In this document: positions 1 to 10,596 of the stretch, piece by piece | How the letters are laid out: each line of letters begins with the position of its first letter | How positions within the stretch are numbered: the stretch's first letter is position 1 | Source: Deltaproteobacteria bacterium | Lineage (GTDB): Bacteria; Desulfobacterota; DSM-4660; Desulfatiglandales; HGW-15 | Reading direction: 5' to 3' | NCBI GenBank assembly: GCA_019308525.1 | Contig: JAFDIC010000048.1 | Location: 1 to 14,742, forward strand | DNA length: 14,742 nt | Made by a program: the position numbers and the translations under genes | The notes under the pieces: generated by a model | The model's input: the letters and a program-made list of their open reading frames with translations, nothing else | Told to the model about the DNA's origin: nothing | Databases searched by the model: none

Positions 1-2
1 AG

Positions 3-212
3 ATATCTCTCTTCCCGGTCGGAACCATAGTAAAGCTCAACAACAAGTACATTGGTCGAGTGGTTTCTACAAGGGAAGAGCATCCCTTGAGGCCCGTAAT
101 AGAGCTCCTCTACGACAGCCAGGGCAACAGGATAGGAAGGAGGGAACTGGTGCCCCTATCGGAAAACCCCCTCCTGTATGTCACCCAGGGTATCGATGAG
201 AGGGACCTTTGA
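3..212 (+). CDS. HD-GYP-type c-di-GMP phosphodiesterase, C-terminal tail (partial)
   Basis: The reading frame is open from the left edge and stops at TGA 210-212, leaving 69 residues. The tail contains a stretch reading LFPVGTIVKLNNKYIGRVV followed by HPLRPVIELLYDSQGNRI. This is the small C-terminal beta-rich segment that follows the catalytic HD-GYP domain in many c-di-GMP phosphodiesterases (family pattern: YPVGTxVxLxxGExGxVV...PxxPxVxxxxD.xG). The HD and GYP motifs lie outside the window, so catalysis cannot be judged. The gene stops 46 bases before the chosen start of the export lipoprotein, on the same strand, so co-transcription is likely. That would link c-di-GMP turnover to polysaccharide export, which is a common regulatory pairing. 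The family call rests only on this tail and is moderately sure. Confidence 0.6.
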   Translation: MSLFPVGTIVKLNNKYIGRVVSTREEHPLRPVIELLYDSQGNRIGRRELVPLSENPLLYVTQGIDERDL

Positions 213-240
213 ATGTTCAACTAAACAGACACAGCAACCC

Positions 241-248
241 GGAGGGAG
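241..248 (+). promoter_or_regulatory. Ribosome binding site deciding the export-lipoprotein start
   Basis: GGAGGGAG ends 10 bases before ATG 259. It supports that start over the upstream in-frame ATG 178, which lies inside the previous gene and would put 27 extra residues before the basic region of the signal peptide. Confidence 0.55.
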
Positions 249-258
249 ATTGACTCGC

Positions 259-1431
259 ATGTGCATGCACGTTAGGAAGCCCACCGCCAAGAAGAATATC
301 AAGACCCACTTGAGGTCGCCTTTGCTTCTTATGCCTTGCCTGTTTCTGTTTACCCTCCTTACTTCTTGCTATTATCATGCGCCACCGGTCAAGGGTGTGC
401 CGGTCAAGGAATTGGTCGAGGAGAGAAAGGTCAAGGTGTCCCGCAAGGAGATAATGACAAAGGAGAAGAGGAAAAGACTCCTGGAGATGAGCAAAGTGAA
501 AGAGAATAAGGTCTTTACCGAGGTATCCGGTGTCCCGGAGTATAGGATCGGGCCCAAGGACGTCCTGGAGATCAAGTCTCATATTGGGGATCGGGTGGAG
601 ACGACCAGGGTGACTGTAAATAGCCTTGGTAGAATCTCTTACTCCTTTGTGGATGACCTGTACGTGGCTGGGATGACCCCGAGTCAATTAGACGAAGCCC
701 TTACAAGGGAGCTGTCAAACTACATCAGGAAACCCAGAATTGAAGTCATGGTCAAGGAATACAAGAGTAAGAGTGCAATGATCATAGGCTTCCTCACGTC
801 TCTCCAGGCTACGACAGTAGGTAAGGCGGCAAGCGGCAGGGTCTACCTGAAGGGCAAGACCACCCTGGTGGACTTGATCGCCCTGGCCGGAGGCTATACG
901 GTTGACGCGGATATCAGGAGAGTCAAGCTAACAAGACGAGGTGAGACTTACACTATCAACCTCTACGACATCATTTCCAGGGGTGACCAGGTCCAGAACG
1001 TCATTATCGACGCGGGAGACGTTGTAACGGTGCCTGAATTGCCCACTTTTGGTGACAGGGTATACGTGCTGGGAGAAGTTGTGAGACAGGGAATATATCC
1101 ATTGAAACAGGCGCAGGATCTCCTGGGGGCCCTTTCCCTGGCAGGGAGCTTTACTGACGCGGCTAAGGAAGAAAACACCTTGATCATAAGGGGCTACAGG
1201 CCGGGCACGGAACCCCTGGTTATGATGGCGGATGTCAATGCCATATTGCGGGATGCGGATATAGTGCAGAATATCCCCTTGCAGGACGGTGACCTGGTGT
1301 ACGTGCCCCCGAGACGGATAGGCGACGTGAATCGCTGGATCAGAAACGTTTTGCCTTTACTGGACATACTCCTTTGGCCGGGCGAATTTGCGGAGAAGTA
1401 TGTAACGGGTTACAAGGTCGATGTTCAGTAA
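259..1431 (+). CDS. Polysaccharide export outer-membrane lipoprotein (Wza-like OPX protein)
   Basis: Predicted outer-membrane lipoprotein that forms the exit channel for a surface or secreted polysaccharide and works with the Wzc-like kinase encoded next. With the start at 259 the protein has 390 residues, normal for the family. A basic N-terminus and a hydrophobic stretch end in the lipobox LTSC (Cys37). A Lys/Glu-rich stretch follows (about 50-85). The Poly_export domain covers about 93-175 (YRIGPKDVLEI near its start). Two SLBB-like segments follow, the second beginning near DRVYVLGEV and ending in DGDLVYVPP. The C-terminal stretch RWIRNVLPLLDILLWP looks amphipathic, like the Wza helix that lines the outer-membrane pore; this is inference. 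An in-frame ATG at 178 would add 27 residues overlapping the upstream gene and is disfavoured. The domain assignment is secure, but the polymer exported cannot be told. Confidence 0.9.
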   Translation: MCMHVRKPTAKKNIKTHLRSPLLLMPCLFLFTLLTSCYYHAPPVKGVPVKELVEERKVKVSRKEIMTKEKRKRLLEMSKVKENKVFTEVSGVPEYRIGPKDVLEIKSHIGDRVETTRVTVNSLGRISYSFVDDLYVAGMTPSQLDEALTRELSNYIRKPRIEVMVKEYKSKSAMIIGFLTSLQATTVGKAASGRVYLKGKTTLVDLIALAGGYTVDADIRRVKLTRRGETYTINLYDIISRGDQVQNVIIDAGDVVTVPELPTFGDRVYVLGEVVRQGIYPLKQAQDLLGALSLAGSFTDAAKEENTLIIRGYRPGTEPLVMMADVNAILRDADIVQNIPLQDGDLVYVPPRRIGDVNRWIRNVLPLLDILLWPGEFAEKYVTGYKVDVQ

Positions 1432-1499
1432 CATCCCGGAATGTCAACAACTTATTGAGATTATGGATACTTGCTGAGGCTTAGTAATCTTGCCTCACA

Positions 1500-1670
1500 C
1501 ATGGAATAATGGAATGGCGGAATAATGGAATGATGTAGATTCCTCTTTTGCCGGGTGGATGGATTTGACGCGAATTCTTCACTTCGATTTTCCCTTTAAC
1601 CCATCCAGCCAATTCCGCAAAGTGCATTGTTCCAGTGTCCCATGATTCCAGTTGGGGCGAAGCCCCTGAG
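1500..1670. repeat. GGAAT-rich intergenic repeat element with inverted repeats
   Basis: The 14-mer GGAATAATGGAATG occurs twice (1503-1516 and 1519-1532) with a period of 16. GGGTGGATGG (1553-1562) faces CCATCCAGCC (1601-1610) as an inverted repeat with 9 of 10 positions matching. GCGGAAT (1517-1523) is inverted at 1612-1618. A compact hairpin GGGGC-GAA-GCCCC (1654-1666) closes the right side. Such arrangements resemble dispersed intergenic repeats found in some Desulfobacterota genomes, which generate spurious minus-strand peptides of the HSIIP type. No second copy is evident in this window, so the dispersed nature is inferred. It could also be a unique structured leader for the kinase mRNA. 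Confidence 0.5.
1654..1666 (+). other. Compact GC hairpin upstream of kinase start
   Basis: GGGGC-GAA-GCCCC is a perfect five-pair stem with a three-base loop, 13 bases before the kinase Shine-Dalgarno sequence. It is followed by TGAGTTTCC and not by a T-run, so it is at best a weak terminator. It is more likely part of the repeat element or a 5' structure of the kinase message. Confidence 0.4.
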
Positions 1671-1679
1671 TTTCCCCTT

Positions 1680-1685
1680 GGAGGG
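1680..1685 (+). promoter_or_regulatory. Ribosome binding site deciding the TTG start of the kinase
   Basis: GGAGGG lies 8 bases before TTG 1694. No ATG or GTG in this frame lies close by, and the protein beginning MAQYDINLREYWRIL matches the usual cytoplasmic N-terminus of Wzz/Wzc proteins. TTG is therefore the likely start. Confidence 0.65.
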
Positions 1686-1693
1686 CATCCGGC

Positions 1694-4600
1694 TTGGCTC
1701 AATACGACATAAACCTAAGAGAATACTGGAGGATACTCAAGAAGAGGAAGGCTGTCGTGATAATCATCGCTATCGCCCTGGGGACCTTCAGCACCCTGTT
1801 TTCCACATTTCGCGCTCCGCCACCCCTTTACACGGCTACCTGTAGCATAAAGTTTGAAAAGCAGACCACGGTCGAAGGGCTCTATGCAAGGACCATTTCC
1901 TGGTCTGACAGCGATGACATGGAAACCCAGATATCCATACTGAACAGTTTTTCTGTGTTCCAGAGGGTGGCGGAGGAGATGTGCCTTATTCCGAAGGGCA
2001 CGGTGAAGCGGGAATTTATCAAGCCCAGGCATATCAGTATCATCGAGGGGCTTCAGTCCAAGGTGAAGGTATCTAGAGAGGGGTTCACAAACATCATCAA
2101 CATCAGCGCGTCTAACGGCGATCCCGCCTTTGCCCAGAGGCTGGCCAATACAGTTGCCCGCACTTACAAGGCCATGCATGCAGAGCAACAGATGAAACGG
2201 ACGGCCGAGGCCTTGAAATACATTGCCGACCAGCTCAAAAAGGTGAGACAGAAGCTCAAGGAGTCGGAAGAAGAATTCAATCGCTTCACACAGGAAAACC
2301 AGATCATCTCCTTTGAACTTCAGAGCGAGAACCTTCTTCAGAGGAAGCAGGAGATAAGGCAAGAAATTCGAAACGTCCGAGATGCGAGGAGGGAACTCGA
2401 GGTCGTCCTTGAAAGATTGACCGGGTTCATCAAGAATCCCGTTCGCTCAGGGATGAACTTCTACTCTTCAAGGGCCGATGAGCAGTACAGGAGCACGAAC
2501 GGAATCCTCGTCGAACTTCTCCTGAAAAGGGATACTCTGCTTGAGGACTTCACTTCGAAACACCCGGAAGTGGTGGCCATAAGCCGAAAGATCATCGAGA
2601 CCGCTCGCAAGATGAAGATACTATTGCAGCTAGACCTTCGAGACCTCGAAAAGAAGGAGCAGAGCCTTTTCGAGGAACTTGAAGCACTCCAGGAACGCAC
2701 GAATGACATAATGGAGAAGAAGCTGGAATACGATAGGTTAAAGAGGAAGGTAGATCTCTACCATGACATGACGGCCCTCCTGGAGGAGAAAAACCAGGAG
2801 GCCCTGATTCGGAAGGCTGAAAAACCCGAGGAAATCACCATCGTGAAGCCGGCGCTTCTTCCCGCTGCCCCGGTGAACCCCCCAAAGACGGCGGCCACAG
2901 CAGTGCTGGGGATTGTTATTGGCCTGGTCATCGGCCTTGTCTCGGCCTTCATTGTAGAGGCCTTTGACACATCCCTGGGAGCGATTGAAGACGTGGAGCA
3001 GACCATAGGCGCACAGGTCCTTGGAGTTATCCCCCACTCGGACGTAAAGGAGATCATGGGGAGCCTCAAGGCCCATGTGGCCGAAGAACTGAAGAATAGG
3101 CACCTTTTGCAGACTCCTCATTTGGCCTCACACTACGCGCCCAAGTCCATGATGGCGGAAAGCTTCCGAGCCCTCAGGACCAATGTCCAATTCAAGTTTG
3201 CAGAAAAGAGGATTAAGAGTGTCGTGGTCACCAGCACATCGCCCCAGGAAGGCAAGACCCTGGTTTCCACAAACCTTGCCATCACCATGGCCCAGGCGGG
3301 GGTCAAGACGCTCCTTGTTGGTGCCGATATGCGCAAACCTGTAATGGGCAAGGTCTTTGGACTTGAAAATGCCCCAGGACTGGCGGAGGTCATCCTGGGG
3401 AACCACCCCTGGCGCGATACGGTAAAGAGCATAACAGACATTATCATGGGGAAGATGTCCCTCGATGAAGTGATGCTTACCCCGGGCCTGGATAATTTGA
3501 ATATTATTACTTCGGGCAACATACCCCCCAACCCTGCTGAACTGATGGAATCCAGGCGGTTTGACATCTTTCTCGAGGAAGCGAAGAAGGAATACGATCT
3601 CATAGTCTTTGATTCTCCTCCCATTGTTTCCACTGCCGACGCATCAATAGTCGCTTCCAAGATGGACGGTGTGGTATTGGTTTACCGCGTGGGAGCAGTT
3701 TCCAGGGTCTTGCTGAAAAGGGCAAAGGCCCAACTGGAGCAAATCGGGTGTAATCTTATCGGCGTGGTACTCAACGGGATGAAACCGGAGATAAGCCCGG
3801 ACTTCAAGGACTACTACAAGTACTATTACTCCTACAGGGTGGTAGACGGGAAAAAGAATAAAGGCTTTCCAGGAAAGGGGCTTTTCCGGGGATGGAGGAG
3901 CAAAGAGAGGCCAACGGATTTGGACCAGGAGTGGCACTCTGAGCGCCTGGAGAAACCTTCTGAAGTTAGCGGGAAGAAGAAAGGACCACTTAGGTCAGTG
4001 CTCCTGCTTATCGCCCTGGTGATCCTGGCCCTGGGTTTACTGTGGCACAACGGCATGATCGACCCGGGGGAATGGCTGTCATCGGAGAAACCTCCCACGA
4101 AAAAGGAGCCCCCCAAGCCTCTGGTAAAGAGGAGCCTGTTGAAAGGGGAGATCAAGACAAGGAAGACAGGGAGAGGAGAACCCCCAGCAATGGGTGGGAG
4201 GCCTGAGGAAAAGGAGAGAAAAGGGGAAAAGCGGGAGGAACAAGGCACAACCCCTGAAGTCAAGCTCCAAGGGGCGGAGAGGGAGTTGGGGAAGGAGCCG
4301 ACCCTCTCTCCGGAGGGATCTCATGGTTTGGGGGTTGTGACCCAAGTGCCAGTACCTGAAAAGGAGCCACTCTATCCCTATTCGCTCTATTTGGGCTCCT
4401 TCCGTAACATTGCCCTGGCAAAGAAGGCAAAGGCCTTTTACGGGAAAAAAGGCATTGGGACATACTGGGCGAAGGTGCGTTTCAAGGGTAAAGGGGTATG
4501 GTACAGGGTCTTTACGGGATATTTCCGCTCTCCTGGAGAGGCGGAAGAGTTCAAAGAGGAAAGAGGCCTCCAGGAAGCGGAAGTGAAAATGACGAGATAT

Positions 4601-4806
4601 GCGAATCTCGTGGGCACATTTGAAAGGGATGGGGAACTAGAGGCGAGAGTGAAAGAACTGGAGTCCATGGGGTTGACTCCTTACGTAATCAGGCGAGGGG
4701 CTGGAAAGGCGATGCTCCTTGTGGGGGCCTATGTCACCAAGGAGGGCGCCGAAGGGAACCAGAAGGATCTCCAGTTGAAGGGTATCATAAGCAAAGTGGT
4801 GGAACG

Positions 4807-4810
<4 letters not shown>
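1694..4810 (+). CDS. Wzc-like bacterial tyrosine autokinase / chain-length regulator with C-terminal tandem SPOR-like tail
   Basis: Predicted inner-membrane polysaccharide co-polymerase and BY-kinase that controls polymer length and export with the upstream OPX protein. It has 1038 residues, longer than Wzc (about 720). Order: TM1 20-38; periplasmic Wzz/coiled-coil region to about 390; proline-rich PAAPVNPPK and TM2 (400-420); cytoplasmic kinase with Walker A SPQEGKT (Lys521), Walker A' LLVGADMRKP (541-549) and Walker B LIVFDSPP (Asp640). A tyrosine cluster follows (six Tyr between 707 and 714). Unlike Wzc, the protein then continues with TM3 (about 766-784), a Lys/Glu/Pro-rich linker (795-890) and two SPOR-like repeats (about 894-970 and 971-1036). 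TM3 places the SPOR part in the periplasm. Walker A' has Gly543 where the family usually has the first Asp of DxD. The start is TTG with a good SD. The kinase call is firm; SPOR is by pattern. Confidence 0.92.
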
Positions 4811-7678
<2,868 letters not shown>

Positions 7679-7717
7679 GGAACTCCCTGATTCCATCCTG
7701 CGAGTGGATATTCTTTC

Positions 7718-7727
7718 CCGGCGCCGG
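7718..7727. repeat. Short GC palindrome upstream of sensor-phosphatase gene
   Basis: CCGGCGCCGG is a perfect 10-base palindrome in the 75-base gap between enolase and the next gene, 26 bases before its GTG start. It may be chance, an operator or a small mRNA structure. Confidence 0.25.
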
Positions 7728-7753
7728 AGATAAGGAGTCAAAGGAAAGGACCA

Positions 7754-9319
7754 GTGGACTACCGTAGGCCCATCAAGGTTTCAGAACATGTTTACTGGGT
7801 AGGCGCCGTGGACCGGTCGGATACCTTTCAGTGTAATTCGTACCTTATCTCCCATGACAAGCGGGGCGTCATAATTGATCCCGGCAGTGTATTGTATTTC
7901 GGCGATCTGGTGCGCAAGGTCTCTGAGGTCATGCCCCTGGAACGTATCTCCCACGTGGTTGTTCAGCACCAGGATCCTGACGTATGCGGCAACATCGCCA
8001 TGTTGATGGAAGCGCTGAGAGCTGAGGGTAACGTTTCCTGCAAGGTGGTTACGCACAGGAGGACATCAGTTCTCGTTCGGCACTATGGTGGAGACTTGCA
8101 GTACCTGTACTCGGATCAGCTACCGGAGGGCAGATTGATGATACCGGGAGGACCTGATCTCGAGTTCATTCATACCCCTTACCTCCATGCCCCAGGTGCG
8201 ATAGCCACTTACTTTGCGGAAGACAGGGTGCTTTTCTCGGGGGACATATTCGGCGGGATGACGGAGAGATGGGACCTTTTTGCGGGCGAGGGCTACTTTG
8301 AGGAAATTTCTTCCTTCCACCGGGACTACATGCCGGCAAAGGAGATACTACTCTATGCCATGACCAGGTTCGAAGGCCGTGACATCGAACTGATAGCGCC
8401 TCAACATGGGTCAGTCCTCAGGCGGGAACAGGCCAAAGAGATTATCAGGATTTTCAAAGATTTTGAATGCGGGCTATTCATCGACAAGTCCTTCAGAGAG
8501 GCCTTACACGCTGCACAAAAGAGGATAGAGGAACAGAACAGGATCATGAACGATGAGCTGGCACTTGCCGGACGATTTCAGCGGGCATTGATACCCGATA
8601 GGGCCTTCCTGGACCAGGTGGAAGACCTCGACATCGACTTCCATTTCAGGCCGAGCAGCAGGGTATCCGGAGACTTTCTCATTATGGACCAGGTCAGCGA
8701 CCAACACCTCGGCGTGGTAATCATTGATGTGGTGGGTCATGGCGTCATGCCGGGCCTTGCCACCATCCAATTCAAGACCCTCTTTGATGAATACAAAGGG
8801 GATTCCCTGAGCCCCTCCCAGGTCCTTCGAACGATCAATGAGAGGTCTTTCAGCGTCTATGAGCACGATATCTTTATCACCGCTCTTTACCTGATTTATG
8901 ACACCCTTAGCGGTGAATGCACTTTGGCGTCGGCAGGCGGAGTGCCCCCGATCTACCATGATTCCGCCAAGGCGAGGGCAGAGTTGATATTGATGAAGGG
9001 GACGCCCCTGGGCATGGGAAGTGATAAAGAGACCAGGATTCCGGAACACAGTTTCACCTTGAAGGAGAATGATGTCCTGATACTCCAGACTGACGGATTG
9101 ATAGAGTGTTTCAATGAGAGGGGTGAGGCATTTGAAAGCCTAAAGGGCCAGAAAAGGTTCATGGAGGAGATCAGGGAGGATCGCAGCGCCCGAGAGATTC
9201 TCAAGTCCATACTGGGAGCGGTCGAGCGACACAAAGGGATAGACAGGAACTTTGAGGACGATGTGACCATAGTGGTGCTGAAAAAGACAGGGAAGGAAGG
9301 GAGCAAGGCAGAGGGATAG
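7754..9319 (+). CDS. ODP (FprA-like metallo-beta-lactamase) sensor fused to SpoIIE-type PP2C phosphatase
   Basis: Soluble signalling protein of 521 residues. Residues 1-235 form a metallo-beta-lactamase fold of the flavodiiron/ODP type. Where FprA has HxExDH, this has HQDPDV: His72, Asp74 for Glu, Asp76 and Val77 for the second His. The other ligands appear kept: His145 (YLHAPG), Asp164 (FSGDIFGG) and His218 (APQHGS). There is no flavodoxin domain. A helical linker (about 245-285) leads to a SpoIIE/PP2C domain with SGDF (Asp307), DVVGHG (Asp325), TDGLIE (Asp447) and EDDVT (Asp502/503), all metal-binding positions. ODP proteins bind diiron and react with O2 or NO; SpoIIE phosphatases usually dephosphorylate anti-sigma-factor antagonists. 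An oxygen- or redox-gated phosphatase is inferred. No partner protein lies nearby. Start GTG, with AAGGA 8 bases upstream. Only 75 bases separate it from enolase. Confidence 0.85.
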   Translation: MDYRRPIKVSEHVYWVGAVDRSDTFQCNSYLISHDKRGVIIDPGSVLYFGDLVRKVSEVMPLERISHVVVQHQDPDVCGNIAMLMEALRAEGNVSCKVVTHRRTSVLVRHYGGDLQYLYSDQLPEGRLMIPGGPDLEFIHTPYLHAPGAIATYFAEDRVLFSGDIFGGMTERWDLFAGEGYFEEISSFHRDYMPAKEILLYAMTRFEGRDIELIAPQHGSVLRREQAKEIIRIFKDFECGLFIDKSFREALHAAQKRIEEQNRIMNDELALAGRFQRALIPDRAFLDQVEDLDIDFHFRPSSRVSGDFLIMDQVSDQHLGVVIIDVVGHGVMPGLATIQFKTLFDEYKGDSLSPSQVLRTINERSFSVYEHDIFITALYLIYDTLSGECTLASAGGVPPIYHDSAKARAELILMKGTPLGMGSDKETRIPEHSFTLKENDVLILQTDGLIECFNERGEAFESLKGQKRFMEEIREDRSAREILKSILGAVERHKGIDRNFEDDVTIVVLKKTGKEGSKAEG

Positions 9320-9322
9320 AAC

Positions 9323-10438
9323 TTAACCAACTTGAGCCATCCTCGAGAGGATCTCTTCCATGATCCTGTAGTTCTTGCTTGCATCATGCCTTTCCCGAAT
9401 ATGTCGCCGGGCTGCAAGTGCCATCCGTTTCCTGAGAGCCGTGTCCTTGAGGAGCAGAGCGATGTGGCCCCGGAACCTGTCCATCTCATCGGGTTGGGAA
9501 AGGAGACCTGTCTCCCCGTGGACTACAGCCTCCGAAGCCCCCCAGGCGCTCAGCGCTATCACGGGAAGCCCGCAGGACTGGGCCTCCAAGTAGACAACCC
9601 CAAGGCTCTCCTGGATGCCGGGGAATACGAATAGGTCCCCGCCGCTGTAGAACCTGTGCATTTCATCAGGTTCGATCTTCCCCAGGAAGAGAGTTCGACC
9701 GGGCAAAAGGTTCCGGGCAAGGGTTTCGAGATTGCTCCTTTCCTTGCCATCGCCTGCTATGACAAGCTTAAAGCGCAGTCCTTGCCTGAAGAGCTGAGAG
9801 CATGATTCTATTACCAGCCCTATCCCCTGAGATTTCACTCCAGGTCTGAGCATGGCTGCGGATAGGATGACCGGCTCATTGCCAACATGCCAAGAGCTGC
9901 GTAAATCTTGCCTGGCCCTTTCATCAAAAGAGAAGAGGCCGGGATCAATCCCCGGCCTTACATAGAATAGCCGGTCCCCCGGAACGATCCTCATGAGATT
10001 CCTCTCGTCATTTCGCTTGTTGGTGAACACCAGATCCGCTCTGGAAAGGGCCATGGAATTCAGGATGTAACCCGGAAGGGACTTCATCCTCCTGCGTCTC
10101 TTGGTGGAAAAGATCCCCTGGAAAATCACGTAGGGAATACCAAGGGGCCGGCAGCATCTCATGCCCAAGATATCAGGCGACTTGTAATAGGAGTGGTAAG
10201 TTATCCAGATGTCGGGCCTTGCCCTGCCGAGAAACCTGTCGACCCTGATGGTTTCTCTGAGGAACCGGGGCCACAGCCATGGCTTCCAATAGATCCAGCG
10301 GGTCCTCAGGCCGCTGACCTGGTATATGTCGTGTCCCCGGGTCTGGAGATAGGAGTAAAGCCCTGCTCCTGTAACCAGGTCACCCGAAGGATCGGGGTGT
10401 CCCAGGGGCTTGAAGGGCATGTAAAAGGCGATTTTCAT
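9323..10438 (-). CDS. GT4-family glycosyltransferase
   Basis: Retaining glycosyltransferase of the GT-B fold, predicted to add a sugar from a nucleotide-sugar donor to a lipid- or polysaccharide-linked acceptor at the cytoplasmic face. It has 371 residues, normal for the family. The N-terminal acceptor half begins MKIAFYMPF with a glycine-rich turn (DLVTGAG). A very basic stretch STKRRRRMK (111-119) may contact membrane phospholipid; this is inference. The donor half carries LVIAGDGKE and the EX7E motif (Glu277, Glu285 in ESLGVVYLEAQ). The start at 10438 has GGGGGTGAG about 10 bases upstream. The gene converges on the phosphatase gene with only 3 bases between stops and is divergent from another glycosyltransferase. 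Substrates cannot be deduced. Confidence 0.88.
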   Translation of the reverse strand: MKIAFYMPFKPLGHPDPSGDLVTGAGLYSYLQTRGHDIYQVSGLRTRWIYWKPWLWPRFLRETIRVDRFLGRARPDIWITYHSYYKSPDILGMRCCRPLGIPYVIFQGIFSTKRRRRMKSLPGYILNSMALSRADLVFTNKRNDERNLMRIVPGDRLFYVRPGIDPGLFSFDERARQDLRSSWHVGNEPVILSAAMLRPGVKSQGIGLVIESCSQLFRQGLRFKLVIAGDGKERSNLETLARNLLPGRTLFLGKIEPDEMHRFYSGGDLFVFPGIQESLGVVYLEAQSCGLPVIALSAWGASEAVVHGETGLLSQPDEMDRFRGHIALLLKDTALRKRMALAARRHIRERHDASKNYRIMEEILSRMAQVG

Positions 10439-10516
10439 GGAGCGAGTCTCACCCCCGTTCTCGGTCAGTGGAAAATCGAGGCATAAAGCACTGATACAAC
10501 CTGGCGATCTCTTGCC

Positions 10517-10546
10517 TATTTAGAGGCGGATTGCTTGGACTGTCAA
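10517..10546 (-). promoter_or_regulatory. Candidate leftward promoter for the GT4 gene
   Basis: On the minus strand TTGACA (10546-10541) is a perfect -35 box. TAAATA follows after 18 bases (10522-10517), or TCTAAA after 16 (10524-10519). The leader to ATG 10438 would be about 70 bases. A second TTGACA on this strand at 10558-10553 makes a 12-base-period repeat of the hexamer. Confidence 0.45.
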
Positions 10547-10564
10547 CATTTTTGTCAAACAGTC
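10538..10564. repeat. Inverted repeat GACTGT/ACAGTC enclosing two TGTCAA direct repeats
   Basis: GACTGT (10538-10543) and ACAGTC (10559-10564) are exact inverted copies. TGTCAA occurs at 10541-10546 and 10553-10558. The element overlaps the -35 of the leftward promoter, where a regulator could act. Confidence 0.4.
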
Positions 10565-10566
10565 AC

Positions 10567-10596
10567 TTGAACCCTCCTGTTCAAATTGACATTTGA
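10567..10596. promoter_or_regulatory. Two adjacent operator-like palindromes
   Basis: TTGAACCCTCCTGTTCAA (10567-10584) is a 6-6-6 perfect dyad. TCAAATTGACATTTGA (10581-10596) is a 6-4-6 perfect dyad that overlaps the first by four bases and contains the rightward -35 hexamer TTGACA. Two perfect dyads in 30 bases at a promoter suggest binding sites for a dimeric repressor or activator. No regulator gene is adjacent in the window. Confidence 0.45.

Larger units (their letters stand above)
1432..1693. other. Non-coding gap between export lipoprotein and kinase genes
   Basis: This 262-base gap is long for two genes that normally sit close together. It holds a weak hairpin (TGAGGC 1475-1480 with GCCTCA 1492-1497) just after the lipoprotein gene, with no T-run behind it. 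It also holds the repeat element at about 1500-1670 and the kinase ribosome binding site. I see no convincing sigma-70 promoter in it. A 73-residue minus-strand frame crossing it looks spurious. Confidence 0.6.

Noticed and set aside
178..258. Upstream ATG 178 as start of the export lipoprotein
   Set aside because: It lies inside the HD-GYP tail and lacks an SD. ATG 259 follows GGAGGGAG and gives a normal lipoprotein signal sequence.
217..687. 156-residue minus-strand ORF opposite the lipoprotein gene
   Set aside because: It is antisense to a strongly supported gene and its sequence has no recognisable family.
1481..1702. 73-residue minus-strand ORF over the repeat element
   Set aside because: It reads through inverted and direct repeats, resembles spurious repeat-derived HSIIP peptides, and has no good RBS.
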